From assembly GCA_002490665.1 (NCBI GenBank), contig DKUL01000001.1, positions 62,001 through 126,000 on the forward strand: 64,000 nucleotides of DNA. Reading direction: 5' to 3'. Each line of letters starts with the position of its first letter. Position 1 is the stretch's first letter. The stretch is from Lachnospiraceae bacterium UBA7205. Its GTDB lineage: Bacteria > Bacillota > Clostridia > Lachnospirales > Lachnospiraceae. The translations under genes and the position numbers were made by a program. A model generated the notes under the pieces. That model saw nothing but the letters and a program-made list of their open reading frames with translations. It did not search any database and was not told the DNA's origin. Below are positions 37,175 through 46,247 of the stretch, piece after piece.

Positions 37175-39037
37175 ATGAACCAGCCCAAAGCCAGCAAAGT
37201 CCTGTTAATCGGAATCAATGCCAAATACATCCACTCCAATCCGGCAGTCTACAGTCTGAAAGCATACGCGGACAAATATTACCCTGACCGCCCCGCAGGC
37301 TGTTCCCTTGAGATTGCCGAATACACCATCAACCAGCCTGTGGGCGCCATACTTGCCGACATCTATCTCCAGAGACCACAGCTGGCAGCCTTTTCGTGCT
37401 ATATCTGGAACTGGACAGTTGTCCAGGAGCTGCTGGCAGAGCTTCCAAAGCTTCTGCCGGATACCGCGCTCTGGCTCGGCGGTCCGGAGGTTTCTTTTCA
37501 TGCCGTCAGGCTGATACACGATTTCCCCCAGCTTGACGGCATCATGGTCGGCGAGGGCGAGGAGACATTGCTGGAATTGCTGCGCTGTTACTGGGAGAAC
37601 GAAAAGCCTATTTCAGATATCAAGGGAATTGTCTATAAAAAAGGATTTACCGGGGAGCGCGGACTCTTAGATATCAACCGCCTGCCCTTTCTGTACAGCC
37701 CGCCCGCGCCCTGCCCTGCCGCAGATGCCCCGGATTCTGCCAGCGCAGTCCAAAGCCTCCCAGAATGCAGCGCCAGCCAAGTCCCCGCTGCATTCCAGAA
37801 CCGCATCCTCTACTATGAATCGCAGCGCGGCTGTCCCTTCCAGTGCGCCTACTGCCTCTCCTCCATTGACAAAAAAGTGCGCCTGCGCGATATCGACATT
37901 GTAAAATCGGAATTACAATATTTTCTCGACAATAAGGTACCACAGGTAAAATTTATCGACCGCACCTTTAACTGCAATCCAAAACACGCGCTTGCCATCT
38001 GGAACTATCTGGCAGAAAATGACAATGGTGTCACAAATTTTCACTTTGAAATCGCGGCAGACCTGTTGACAGACGAGCAGCTTGCAGTGATGCGCGGCAT
38101 GCGGCCGGGACTTATCCAGCTTGAAATCGGCGTGCAGTCCACAAACGAAAAAACATTAAAGTCCATCAACCGCCACATGGATATCTGCGCGCTTCGCAAT
38201 ACAGTAGCTGCCATCCGCAGCTTCCGAAATATCCACCAGCACCTTGACCTGATTGCCGGGCTTCCCTATGAGGATTATGACAGCTTCGCGGATTCCTTCG
38301 ACACAGTGTATGCAATGATGCCTGACCAGCTGCAGCTTGGCTTCCTAAAGGTGCTGAAGGGTTCCCCCATGGAGCAGCGCGCCGACGAATATGGCATTGT
38401 ATATAGTGCAAGACCCCCTTATGAAGTGCTGTATACCAGGTGGCTTGGCTATGACGACCTGATAAAATTAAAGGGAATTGAGGAAATGGTGGAACTTTAC
38501 TATAATTCCAGCCAGTTTACGCACACGCTCCCTGTGCTGGCACAGCACTTTGCCTCGCCATTCCGCATGTATGAAGCCCTCGCCGGATACTACCGCACAA
38601 ACGGATTTTTTACCAGCACGCCCGCAAGGAGCTACCGTTATCAGGTGCTGCTCGATTTTGCCTGTACTGTCGCCCCAGACAGGCGCGCACTGTTTGCCGA
38701 GCTGCTCACCTTCGACCTCTATCTGCGCGAAAACCTGAAAAGCCGGCCTGCCTTCTCGTCCGAAAACAGGCTTGACCGGGACAAGGTACGACTTTTTTAC
38801 GAAAGTGAGGAACAGGCTCCGCAATTTCTGAAAGGATATGACGGCTATACGGCTGTACAGATTTCACGTATGACACATATCGAACGGTTTTCCTATTCCG
38901 TCTGGACGGAGCATTCTGCTGAATGTCCTGCGAAATTGGAAACACCGGCATACATTCTTTTTGACTACAAAAACCGGAATGCATTGACGCATGATGCAAA
39001 GTACCATGAAATAATGCTCATGCAGACCCCCATGTAA
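37175..39037 (+). CDS. B12-binding domain radical SAM protein (DUF4080 type)
   Basis: A 620-residue protein with an N-terminal cobalamin-binding-like Rossmann domain (LIGINAKYIHSNPAVYSLKA, LGGPEVSFHA, GIMVGEGEETLLELL), a radical SAM barrel with the cluster motif RGCPFQCAYC (Cys at about 220, 224, 227) and a C-terminal DUF4080-like extension (about 440-620). Members use S-adenosylmethionine and often cobalamin for methylation or rearrangement; no substrate has been fixed for this group. AAGGAG precedes the ATG by 9 bases. It ends 13 bases before the LytTR regulator, so joint transcription is possible. Confidence 0.88.
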   Translation: MNQPKASKVLLIGINAKYIHSNPAVYSLKAYADKYYPDRPAGCSLEIAEYTINQPVGAILADIYLQRPQLAAFSCYIWNWTVVQELLAELPKLLPDTALWLGGPEVSFHAVRLIHDFPQLDGIMVGEGEETLLELLRCYWENEKPISDIKGIVYKKGFTGERGLLDINRLPFLYSPPAPCPAADAPDSASAVQSLPECSASQVPAAFQNRILYYESQRGCPFQCAYCLSSIDKKVRLRDIDIVKSELQYFLDNKVPQVKFIDRTFNCNPKHALAIWNYLAENDNGVTNFHFEIAADLLTDEQLAVMRGMRPGLIQLEIGVQSTNEKTLKSINRHMDICALRNTVAAIRSFRNIHQHLDLIAGLPYEDYDSFADSFDTVYAMMPDQLQLGFLKVLKGSPMEQRADEYGIVYSARPPYEVLYTRWLGYDDLIKLKGIEEMVELYYNSSQFTHTLPVLAQHFASPFRMYEALAGYYRTNGFFTSTPARSYRYQVLLDFACTVAPDRRALFAELLTFDLYLRENLKSRPAFSSENRLDRDKVRLFYESEEQAPQFLKGYDGYTAVQISRMTHIERFSYSVWTEHSAECPAKLETPAYILFDYKNRNALTHDAKYHEIMLMQTPM

Positions 39038-39050
39038 GCGAGGTGAGACT

Positions 39051-39770
39051 ATGTTGCACATAGCAATTTGTGATGATGATAAGGCAGCCGTGGAAAGCCA
39101 TAAGGACATTACGGAAAATTGCCTGAAAAACTGCGGCAGCATTGGAAAAGTGGAAGCCTATACATCCAGTGACAATCTGCTTTACGATATTACCGAGGAC
39201 GGATTCTTCTTTGATTTGATTTTGCTGGACATCGAAATGCCGGAAAGCACCGGCATGGAAATTGCGGAGAAAATCAAGCCTTATCTGCCGAACGTGAAAA
39301 TCATTTTTATTACTTCCCATATCGAATATGCCATAGACGCCTTTGAGCTGTCCATTTTCCGGTATGTCCCCAAAAGCGATATGGAAAAACGCCTTCCTGC
39401 TGCCATACAGGACGCAATAAAACTGATTGCGCTCGAGGATGGAAAAACCTATATTATCCAGACAAACAGCCGCCTTGAGAAAATTCCATATCGTGATATT
39501 TACTACATTGAGCGGGATGGAAAAAATGCAAGCATTGCCGCCGCCGGCGGAATATCCAAAGTAAGGAAAAGTCTGCAGCAGGTTTACTCGGAACTGGGAG
39601 CTGATGAGTTTATATTTATTGACCGGGGATGTATCGCAAATATGATACAGATTATGCAGATTAAAGACGGCATGGCGGTATTAAAAAATGGGGAATTTCT
39701 CCCCATAAGCCGCTCTCATTTGCAGGAAGTCAAAGAGCAGATTAACCATTATTGGGGGATGCATATATGA
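39051..39770 (+). CDS. LytTR family response regulator (AgrA type)
   Basis: A 239-residue regulator with receiver (MLHIAICDDDKAAVESHKD; acceptor Asp in LILLDIEMPESTG) and a C-terminal LytTR DNA-binding domain (YIIQTNSRLEKIPYRDIYYIERDGKNASI). The four-base overlap with the kinase start (ATGA) shows coupling. Such pairs often control small peptide or bacteriocin-related transport functions, and the following small membrane peptide and ABC transporter fit this. A likely direct target is the promoter near 41135, which has a -10 but no -35. Confidence 0.93.
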   Translation: MLHIAICDDDKAAVESHKDITENCLKNCGSIGKVEAYTSSDNLLYDITEDGFFFDLILLDIEMPESTGMEIAEKIKPYLPNVKIIFITSHIEYAIDAFELSIFRYVPKSDMEKRLPAAIQDAIKLIALEDGKTYIIQTNSRLEKIPYRDIYYIERDGKNASIAAAGGISKVRKSLQQVYSELGADEFIFIDRGCIANMIQIMQIKDGMAVLKNGEFLPISRSHLQEVKEQINHYWGMHI

Positions 39771-41068
39771 CAGGATGGCTTATTTTCTTTTCAAACATTA
39801 TGGCCGCAAGTGTGCGGACGATTGCAGGCATGTTTCTGATTTATCGGCTGCTTGCTGCCAGAAAGCCAGGCAGGAACCGTATCATAACAACCGCTTCCGG
39901 CACTGTTGTAATTTCAGCGCTATTGTCCATAACAGGGTCGCCCGACTACTATCGCATGGTCTTAGAAATACTCTGGATTGCCGTCTGCGCCAGCCATTTT
40001 CAAGGCGCTTCTGCCAGAATGAGCCTTTTTGTAAGCGTGTTCTATGAGATTGCGGTTTCTTTGTGTCAGTTTCTTGTTGCGGCATGGTTCGGTGTGATAT
40101 TCCGTTTATCCGCATTTCCTGATTACAGCACAGCCTGCGGGCAGATTTCCGTCTGGCTGTTCCACACACTGCTGATAGCCAGCGCACTGTACATCAGTAA
40201 AAAGCCCAATATGACAGGCAAAGATACGTTCCGTTTTATGTCAGTCGTTGTCGTTGTCGCCTTTATCGCAGTTATCACCTTGTCACAGCAGACAATCCTT
40301 CCCATTGCGGATGACACACTGGACATGTGGACAATTTTAGCCGTTGTTTCCATGATGTCCGTCTTGATATTTCACATGAACCGGCAATACGAGGCTGAGA
40401 AAGAGCTTGCACGGCTAAAAGCAGAGCAGGCGGAGCTATTGGAACGCGACTACACGACGCTGAACAATGCCTATGCAGTCAACGCAAAACTATTCCATGA
40501 TTTTCATAACCATATTGGAATTTTGCAGCAGCTTCTTTCCCATTCCAAACTGAAAGCTGCCATGCAGTACCTTGACGAGCTTCAGGCCCCGGTATTGGAA
40601 ATGACCGAAACTGTATGGACGGGCGATGAAACGGTGGATTATATCATCAACAGTAAAGCGATAACGGCAAAAGAACGCGGCATACAGTATCAGGCACAGG
40701 TTGAATTTCCACGCCATACAAATCTGCGAAGCGCCGATTTATGTGCCGTATTGGGAAATCTCCTGGATAATGCGCTGGAAGCGGCGCAGCAGATACCGGA
40801 AAAAGAGGAACGGTTTGTTCATCTTACAATACGCCGTATCAACCAAATGCTGGTCATAAAAGTGGAGAACAGCTTTTGCAATCCCCCTGTTTTCGGGGAC
40901 GGTGCCTTCATAACCTCAAAGGAAAAAAATGGTTTGCATGGCTGGGGGCTGAAAAGCGCACAGACCGCCACTGAAAAGTACGACGGTATGGTACAGACTT
41001 CTTACACAGATAACATATTCCGGGCTGTTGCCACGCTGTCCTATCAATGTATATCCGGATTACAATAA
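39767..41068 (+). CDS. GHKL sensor histidine kinase (AgrC type)
   Basis: A 433-residue kinase with about six membrane helices in residues 1-205 and a cytoplasmic part with the H-box LFHDFHNHIGILQQLL and the GHKL ATPase (CAVLGNLLDNALEAAQ, NGLHGWGLKSAQTATEKY). The start MTGWLIFFSN lies in the ATGA overlap with the regulator gene; an in-frame start five codons earlier would lie inside that gene and is not used. No AgrD-like propeptide is visible nearby, so the signal may be exogenous or sensed through the ABC transporter. Confidence 0.92.
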   Translation: MTGWLIFFSNIMAASVRTIAGMFLIYRLLAARKPGRNRIITTASGTVVISALLSITGSPDYYRMVLEILWIAVCASHFQGASARMSLFVSVFYEIAVSLCQFLVAAWFGVIFRLSAFPDYSTACGQISVWLFHTLLIASALYISKKPNMTGKDTFRFMSVVVVVAFIAVITLSQQTILPIADDTLDMWTILAVVSMMSVLIFHMNRQYEAEKELARLKAEQAELLERDYTTLNNAYAVNAKLFHDFHNHIGILQQLLSHSKLKAAMQYLDELQAPVLEMTETVWTGDETVDYIINSKAITAKERGIQYQAQVEFPRHTNLRSADLCAVLGNLLDNALEAAQQIPEKEERFVHLTIRRINQMLVIKVENSFCNPPVFGDGAFITSKEKNGLHGWGLKSAQTATEKYDGMVQTSYTDNIFRAVATLSYQCISGLQ

Positions 41069-41089
41069 AAAACACACCTTATGGACAAA

Positions 41090-41130
41090 AACCTACCGAT
41101 TGCGGACACTTCCGCACAAGGTTCTTTTTT
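41090..41130 (+). terminator. Terminator or attenuator between the kinase and the 56-residue gene
   Basis: TGCGGA-CACT-TCCGCA with outer AACCT/AGGTT pairing, followed by CTTTTTTC. A TATGAT -10 candidate (41135-41140) follows at once with no -35, so the hairpin region may also be the activator-binding site of the LytTR regulator. Confidence 0.55.
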
Positions 41131-41183
41131 CGGTTATGATACAGATACAGCAAAACAAAGTATATGCGGAGGAGGTAACAATT

Positions 41184-41354
41184 ATGCGTCATGTACTGAT
41201 TCGTGGAATCATGGGGTTGATTTGGCTGGCAGCAGCCATCATAAGCGGCGTGTCCGGTAACTTTGAAATGAGTGCGCTCTATGTCATTTTAGGCGGTGTA
41301 TTCCTGTATTCTGCCTGCACAACATGGAAGAAAGACTACAAGGGAGGCAGATGA
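41184..41354 (+). CDS. Small membrane protein (56 residues) of the LytTR-ABC cassette
   Basis: A short frame with a strong GGAGGAGG ribosome site 8 bases before the ATG. The product (MRHVLIRGIMGLIWLAAAII ... TTWKKDYKGGR) has two hydrophobic helices and a basic C-terminus, so it is a small integral membrane protein. It sits between the kinase and the ABC ATPase, one base apart from the latter's start codon, and is surely co-transcribed with it. No family is recognised; it may be a subunit or modulator of the transporter. Confidence 0.75.
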   Translation: MRHVLIRGIMGLIWLAAAIISGVSGNFEMSALYVILGGVFLYSACTTWKKDYKGGR

Positions 41355-41355
41355 A

Positions 41356-42063
41356 ATGGGCGCAGCTGTTCTGACCGTCAACAATTTAAATGCATGGTAT
41401 GGGAAAGGAAAAATGGCGCTCGCAGATTTTTCCCTGGAATTAGCCGAACAGGAAACAGCAGGGCTAATCGGGCTGAATGGCGCCGGAAAAACAACATTTA
41501 TGAAAACGCTGTCCGGTCTGCTCCCTACCTTTCGCTCTGAGGGCATCCTGCTTTCCGGTAAGCCTGTAAGCCCAGGGAAACAGGCATTCAAGAGGTGTCG
41601 TTACACTGTGTTTGCAGAGGATCATTCTTTTCCATATTTTACATTCCGGGAATATCTGTCTTATGTGTTCTCTGCTTACAAAAAAGATATCCCCGACATA
41701 TCAGAGCTGGTACAAGGATTTCATTTTGGGGATTATACGGATATTTTGTTAAAAGACCTGTCGACAGGCAACCGGAAAAAGGCATTCCTGATTACTGCTT
41801 TTGCATTAAAGCCAAGGTTGCTTTTCCTTGATGAGCCGGTCAACGGACTGGATTTTCAAAGCACTGAATATTTGTACCAGAAAATTGCAGGTTATAAGGA
41901 ACATGGAACAGTCCTGTTTTCTTCTCACATTCTGGAGAGTATTACGCTAACTTGCGACCGTGTATTTGTTCTGGAAAACGGAAAAATCAGGCAGACATTT
42001 GAACATGGGCAGATGAATGCCGCAGACATCCGGGAGGCACTGCGTTATGAAAATGACATTTAA
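41356..42063 (+). CDS. ABC transporter ATP-binding protein of the LytTR cassette
   Basis: A 235-residue ATPase starting MGAAVLTVNNLNAWYGKGK, with AGGGAGG 8 bases upstream; a longer frame start would lie inside the 56-codon gene and is rejected. Walker A is GLNGAGKTT and Walker B LLFLDEPVNGLD. The signature is degenerate, LSTGNRKK, where LSGGQ is usual; relatives among bacteriocin-type exporters show similar forms. The gene overlaps the next by 17 bases. Transported substrate unknown. Confidence 0.9.
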   Translation: MGAAVLTVNNLNAWYGKGKMALADFSLELAEQETAGLIGLNGAGKTTFMKTLSGLLPTFRSEGILLSGKPVSPGKQAFKRCRYTVFAEDHSFPYFTFREYLSYVFSAYKKDIPDISELVQGFHFGDYTDILLKDLSTGNRKKAFLITAFALKPRLLFLDEPVNGLDFQSTEYLYQKIAGYKEHGTVLFSSHILESITLTCDRVFVLENGKIRQTFEHGQMNAADIREALRYENDI

Positions 42064-43186
42064 GGCTTTTGCCAAAAATCTGTTTGGAGCAAAATATGAA
42101 AGACTACAGCGCAGCATTTTTGTCTGTCTGATTGTGTTCTGGGGTCTGCATATCACGGACTGGAAAATACAAATCGCACCGTTTATCCGATACCTCATGT
42201 TAAGCTTCCTTACTGCCGGTGTGATGTGGCAGACCCTTTGTGCGGAAGAGAATGCCGCCAGAATGCAGAATATGCTCATGCTTCCGTTTGATAACCGGAA
42301 TTTTGTTAACTCCTATATTGCCGCCTTGGGCGCTTACACGATTTTTACAAGGACAGCAACACTTTTTATAGTCTTACTTGCGGTTTCCGACTGGAAGCCC
42401 ATAGAAATTGGGGGAAGTGCAGTTTGCACCATAAATGCAGTCCTTATGACTGCTGCTATCTATTCCTTAAAAAAATACTGGTATGTGTGTATTCCTTGGG
42501 CGGTTACAGTAGTTGCAGGCATTCTGCTATTCGGAAATACGGCATGGATGCTGCCGCCCTTAATTGTCAGCAGCATATTTGCTGCCATACACTTACAGCG
42601 AACAGACGGATACATCTTTTGTTCCCAGAAAGAGCAAAAAAGTTACCGCTTGAAACAGCACAGGCACTTCGCTGTATGGCGGTACCTATTCAGGTATCTG
42701 GGCTGTCATAAAAATTACCTGATGAATACTGCTATTATGTGGTGTGTGGCTCTCGTATTGCCATACTTTCTGGGAAAAATGGAAAACCTGGCTGTCGTTC
42801 CGATGGGCTTTGCGATTTTGTCCATAAATACCCCGGTCTGCATTCTGCTATCCTGCGACCCGGATTTGGAGCAGGCAGTTCGCTTTTTACCCGGTCAAAA
42901 GAAAGCGTTTTGTATACCATACTGCCTGTTTATCTTTGTCTGCAATATGGCTGCAAATGCCATTTTTCTTTGTAGCTGGCAAAACGGTATTACTGCTTTC
43001 ATGATTGTAACCGCTGTTTTCTTTGCCCTGCAAAGTGCAATTTTATCCGTACTGCTGGAATGGTTTTTTCCGATTCGAAACTGGAAAACCGAGAGCGACC
43101 TATGGCATCACCCACGAAAATATATTGTTCCGGCAATTATGCTGTTGATTGCCGCAGCAGCCTATTCTCACAATAGCTCCCTATAG
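42047..43186 (+). CDS. Membrane protein, probable ABC permease of the LytTR cassette
   Basis: A 379-residue protein with about ten membrane helices (for example LMLSFLTAGVMWQTLC, YIAALGAYTIFTRTATLFIVLLAV, AITAFMIVTAVFFALQ-like stretch near the end). GGGAGG stands 9 bases before the first ATG. The gene is coupled to the ATPase by a 17-base overlap, so it is most likely the permease although it has no clear ABC-2 signature. Its last 19 bases overlap the convergent dipeptidase gene. Confidence 0.75.
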   Translation: MKMTFKAFAKNLFGAKYERLQRSIFVCLIVFWGLHITDWKIQIAPFIRYLMLSFLTAGVMWQTLCAEENAARMQNMLMLPFDNRNFVNSYIAALGAYTIFTRTATLFIVLLAVSDWKPIEIGGSAVCTINAVLMTAAIYSLKKYWYVCIPWAVTVVAGILLFGNTAWMLPPLIVSSIFAAIHLQRTDGYIFCSQKEQKSYRLKQHRHFAVWRYLFRYLGCHKNYLMNTAIMWCVALVLPYFLGKMENLAVVPMGFAILSINTPVCILLSCDPDLEQAVRFLPGQKKAFCIPYCLFIFVCNMAANAIFLCSWQNGITAFMIVTAVFFALQSAILSVLLEWFFPIRNWKTESDLWHHPRKYIVPAIMLLIAAAAYSHNSSL

Positions 43187-44160
43187 ACCCGCATCACGTT
43201 GCGGTACAGGATGTCGTCAATTACTTCTTGTGAAAAATGCTGCCGCTCAAGCTCCTCCGCAAGCTTATGTACCTGGGAACAGTCCTGTATGTCTAGCTCA
43301 CCGCCAATGCCATCGAAATCAGAGCCAAGCCCAAGGCACTCGTGTCCGCCCACGTTAATCATGTGCCGTGCATGCGCCGCCATCCGTGACACAGTAGAAT
43401 GGCTGTCATTCGTTTCATTTAAAAAGCATCCGTAATAGTTTAGTCCAATGACGCCGCCCCTGTCCGCTATTGCCCTTATCATATCATCCGTCAGGTTTCT
43501 GGCATGGCCGCACAGGGCACGCGCGTTGGAATGGCTCGCGACAAAGGGCTTTTTGGTGTTCCTTACAATATCCCAGAACCCCCTGTCGGACAGGTGTGAC
43601 ACATCGACAATCATCCCCAGCTCCTGCATCCGCTCTATAAAAAGAAAACCTTTTTCAGTCAGCCCCTTAGAACCGTCAAACAGCGGAAATCCTTTTTCTG
43701 TGCCAGCCGGCGTTTCTTCCAGAAACAGGTTGGGCGACGCAAGCTCATTCGGGTAATTCCATGTCAGCGTCATCATCCGTGCCCCCAGCTGATACAGTTT
43801 CTCAAGATGCGCAATCTGTCCCTTACAGCATCCCCCTTCCTCTATTGTCATCAGGGCAGACATCTTTCCGTCCTTCTCATTTTCAAGAATTTCGCCATGC
43901 GTTTTTATGACACATATGTCACTTTTATTCTTCTCCATCTCATCATAAAATACATCCATTAATTCCTGCACATAAAGGAATGGGTCAATCCCCTTTTTCA
44001 GGTCAACATACATGGCAAAGTTCTGAAGCAGATACCCCGCCTGCCGCATCCTCTGGATATCCATATGTAGATTATTACGAGAGAGCTGCTGCGGACTATC
44101 GGTCTTTTTGCTCTCCCATATCTCGGAAATCGTGTCGCAGTGCATATCTGCTATTTTCAT
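43168..44160 (-). CDS. Membrane dipeptidase (peptidase M19)
   Basis: A 330-residue zinc dipeptidase of the renal-dipeptidase family, which cleaves a broad range of dipeptides. Zinc ligands are visible in MKIADMHCDTI (H-x-D), in the bridging-Glu region MTIEEGGC, and in VDVSHLSD and VASHSNARALCGHARNL; the closing GLGSDFDGI is also conserved. The start MKIADMHCD is set by GGAG six bases upstream; frames starting further up would cross a long hairpin and are rejected. No signal peptide, so it acts in the cytoplasm. Confidence 0.92.
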   Translation of the reverse strand: MKIADMHCDTISEIWESKKTDSPQQLSRNNLHMDIQRMRQAGYLLQNFAMYVDLKKGIDPFLYVQELMDVFYDEMEKNKSDICVIKTHGEILENEKDGKMSALMTIEEGGCCKGQIAHLEKLYQLGARMMTLTWNYPNELASPNLFLEETPAGTEKGFPLFDGSKGLTEKGFLFIERMQELGMIVDVSHLSDRGFWDIVRNTKKPFVASHSNARALCGHARNLTDDMIRAIADRGGVIGLNYYGCFLNETNDSHSTVSRMAAHARHMINVGGHECLGLGSDFDGIGGELDIQDCSQVHKLAEELERQHFSQEVIDDILYRNVMRVYRELL

Positions 44161-44204
44161 CTTATTCTCCATTCTTATAAGTCTTGAAAAGCCTATACTC
44201 CTTT

Positions 44205-44260
44205 CATATGCCAAAGCCCCATGAAATAGACTCTGTACTGTTTCATGGGGCTTTGGTATG
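44205..44260. terminator. Long perfect hairpin between rubredoxin and dipeptidase genes
   Basis: CCAAAGCCCCATGAAA (44211-44226) pairs perfectly with TTTCATGGGGCTTTGG (44241-44256) and the stem extends to CATA/TATG. No T run follows. It lies after the rubredoxin gene and before the dipeptidase ribosome site on the minus strand and probably separates the two transcripts. Confidence 0.6.
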
Positions 44261-44282
44261 GAAAATGATTCTTCGTCCATTT

Positions 44283-44888
44283 TTATTCAATCCGTTTGAA
44301 GTCCGATGCCGGATGCTTGCACCATGGACATACAAAATCGTCCGGGAGGACATCTCCCTCATAGATGTAACCGCACACTGTACAGATAAATCCCTTTTTC
44401 TTCTCTGCTGCCGCGGGCGCTGTCTTGATGTTTTTCTGGTAATAGCTGTATGTCACGGAGCTGTCCTCCGACAATACGGCGCCGTCTGTCACGTCCGCGA
44501 GGAAGAGGGTGTGTGTGCCAAGGTCTATGGATGAGACAACCTTTGCGGACAAAAATGCGTTGGTCTCCTCCGCGATGTAAATGACTCCGTTTTCGGCACG
44601 CTGATAAATAACTGTCTCTGTCTTGTCGACATCCGCACCACTCTGGAAACCCCAGTGTTTGTAAGTGTCAAACTTGGATTTTTCCGTCAGAATCGACACA
44701 TTAAATACACCTGTCCGCACAATCATGTCATGCGTGTAATTTTTCTTGTTCACTGCCACCACGATACGGTTTGGCTCCGTCGTAACCTGTGACACGGTGT
44801 TGACAATACAGCCGTTGTCCTTGTCACCCTCCTTTGCAGTCAGGATAAACAGTCCGTAAGTCAAATTGTACATTGCTTTCTTATCCAT
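44283..44888 (-). CDS. High-molecular-weight rubredoxin (flavin reductase-rubredoxin fusion)
   Basis: A 201-residue redox protein. Residues 1-150 form a flavin-reductase-like FMN-binding domain (YNLTYGLFILTAKEGDKDNG, CIVNTVSQVTTEPNRIVVAVNK). Residues 165-201 are a rubredoxin with both Cys pairs, CTVCGYIYEG and CPWCKHP, which bind one iron. In anaerobes such proteins pass electrons from NAD(P)H to flavodiiron proteins to reduce oxygen or NO. AAGGAGG precedes the ATG. Transcribed alone. Confidence 0.92.
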   Translation of the reverse strand: MDKKAMYNLTYGLFILTAKEGDKDNGCIVNTVSQVTTEPNRIVVAVNKKNYTHDMIVRTGVFNVSILTEKSKFDTYKHWGFQSGADVDKTETVIYQRAENGVIYIAEETNAFLSAKVVSSIDLGTHTLFLADVTDGAVLSEDSSVTYSYYQKNIKTAPAAAEKKKGFICTVCGYIYEGDVLPDDFVCPWCKHPASDFKRIE

Positions 44889-45002
44889 ATAACATTCCTC
44901 CTTTATTTTCTCTCGTTTATCGCCAGCCCTTTCAGAACTGCCAGTTGAATCGCTCTTATCATTTTCTTACCGTTTCATCATACCACATAGTCAGTATAGG
45001 TT

Positions 45003-45890
45003 TCAACTTAATTCCTTGATAAAGGAATGCGGCGTCACATGGTATTTTTTCTTAAATGCCCTGTGAAAATAGGACAGGTTGCGAAACCCTACGGAAAGCG
45101 AGACATCCAGAATGGACGTATTTCCTTTCTCGAACAGCTCCACCGACTTTTCCAGCCGGAGGTTATTAATATATTCCACACAGGTCATACTCATGTGCTT
45201 TTTAAAAAAGCGCATAAAATGATAGTCACTAAAATAGCATAGCTTCGCCAGGTCCGACACGGAAATCGGCTCTGCATAGTGCAGTTCGATATAGTCAAGC
45301 ACCTGTTTTAGCTTGTCAGATGAAACCCTTGCGCCCGGGGAAGCATTTCCGCCCCGGTACTGTAAGAGCAGAAAAACAACCTGTAAAAAAAGGGATTTCA
45401 GTGCAAGCTCATAGCCGGTGACAGCTTTATCATACAGTGACGTAATCTGACCAAAAATTTTCCGCAGGGAGGCATAGGCAGGATGCTCCGGCGTTATCAG
45501 GCATGGCAGGGAAAACTCCTGGTTCATAATTGGCGTAAGATAGCGCGTCGAGCAGATGTCTGTGGAATTTCCGCCAAGAAAATTCATGTGAAACACATAC
45601 GTCTCGGAATACGTCTCCGCCTCCTCCCCCGCACCGCGTGTTATGGAATGCAGAAGAAGCGGCGGGACAAACAAAATGTCCCCCTCCTTCACCTCATATT
45701 CCACAAAATCAATCTGATAAATACAGCTTCCTCCCGTAATCAGCGTGAGCTCCGCCTCCTCGTGCCAATGGATTGTGACGGACGGATAATCACTGGCAAG
45801 CCGCGTCATATACTTCTGGACTGGAAAAAAGGCTTCTCCATGTTTTGCGTTTTCCTTTTGTTCCATGGAAGGAAAATAGTGTTTCTTCAT
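45003..45890 (-). CDS. AraC family transcriptional regulator next to the alpha-glucosidase
   Basis: A 295-residue regulator with an N-terminal cupin sensor (WHEEAELTLITGGSCIYQIDF, VKEGDILFVPPLLLHSI) and a C-terminal AraC HTH (ISVSDLAKLCYFSDYHFMRFFKKH, ILDVSLSVGFRNLSYFHRAFKKKY). GAGAGG lies 6 bases before the chosen ATG; the frame is open 42 codons further up but that part has no ribosome site and reads as intergenic. Divergent from the GH13 gene, which it probably controls. Confidence 0.88.
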   Translation of the reverse strand: MKKHYFPSMEQKENAKHGEAFFPVQKYMTRLASDYPSVTIHWHEEAELTLITGGSCIYQIDFVEYEVKEGDILFVPPLLLHSITRGAGEEAETYSETYVFHMNFLGGNSTDICSTRYLTPIMNQEFSLPCLITPEHPAYASLRKIFGQITSLYDKAVTGYELALKSLFLQVVFLLLQYRGGNASPGARVSSDKLKQVLDYIELHYAEPISVSDLAKLCYFSDYHFMRFFKKHMSMTCVEYINNLRLEKSVELFEKGNTSILDVSLSVGFRNLSYFHRAFKKKYHVTPHSFIKELS

Positions 45891-46058
45891 AAAATACCTC
45901 TCATTAAATCCTGCCGCGCGGCAGCAAAATCCGCAGTTTTGTGTCAAAAAAAGAAAAAATTTTACAAGATTAATAAAAAAATTCCCTTTATAATAGCAGT
46001 ATACTACATCTGGCAAAATAGCGCAATTAATTTATACCGGGCGGTCAGCCTTTTCGAC

Positions 46059-46206
46059 GTTACTGTCCACTCCGTTCCAGTGACGAGTAAAAATCCATGC
46101 AAAATTTGCTTCGCAAATGGATTTTTACTTGAAAGCTGTATGTTTTCTCACGTGGCTTGAAAAGCCATAATTAGCAGTAAATGCTAAACCCTGTGTGCAC
46201 AGTAAC
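46059..46206. repeat. Palindromic repeat element in the AraC-GH13 gap
   Basis: The 357-base gap 45891-46247 has no gene. It contains GTTACTGTCCAC (46059-46070) and a near-perfect inverted copy GTGCACAGTAAC (46195-46206). Inside is a strong hairpin, AGTAAAAATCCAT against ATGGATTTTTACT (about 46085-46128). The form resembles a small palindromic mobile repeat. The GH13 ribosome site (GGAGG) and promoter lie to its right, the AraC promoter to its left. Confidence 0.5.
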
Positions 46207-46247
46207 TTTTCGACCGTCAATATATCAATTTACGGAGGACATTTCAC

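Noticed and set aside
39051..41183. AgrD-like signal peptide next to the AgrC-type kinase
   Set aside because: The only small frame is a two-helix membrane peptide without a cyclisation Cys motif, and no AgrB-like protease is present.
44161..44280. Longer start for the dipeptidase
   Set aside because: The extension would be encoded by a perfect 16-base hairpin and has no ribosome site; MKIADMHCD has GGAG at proper spacing.
45891..46016. Longer start for the AraC regulator near the GH13 gene
   Set aside because: The added residues are aromatic/Cys-rich with no family similarity, while GAGAGG precedes the inner ATG.
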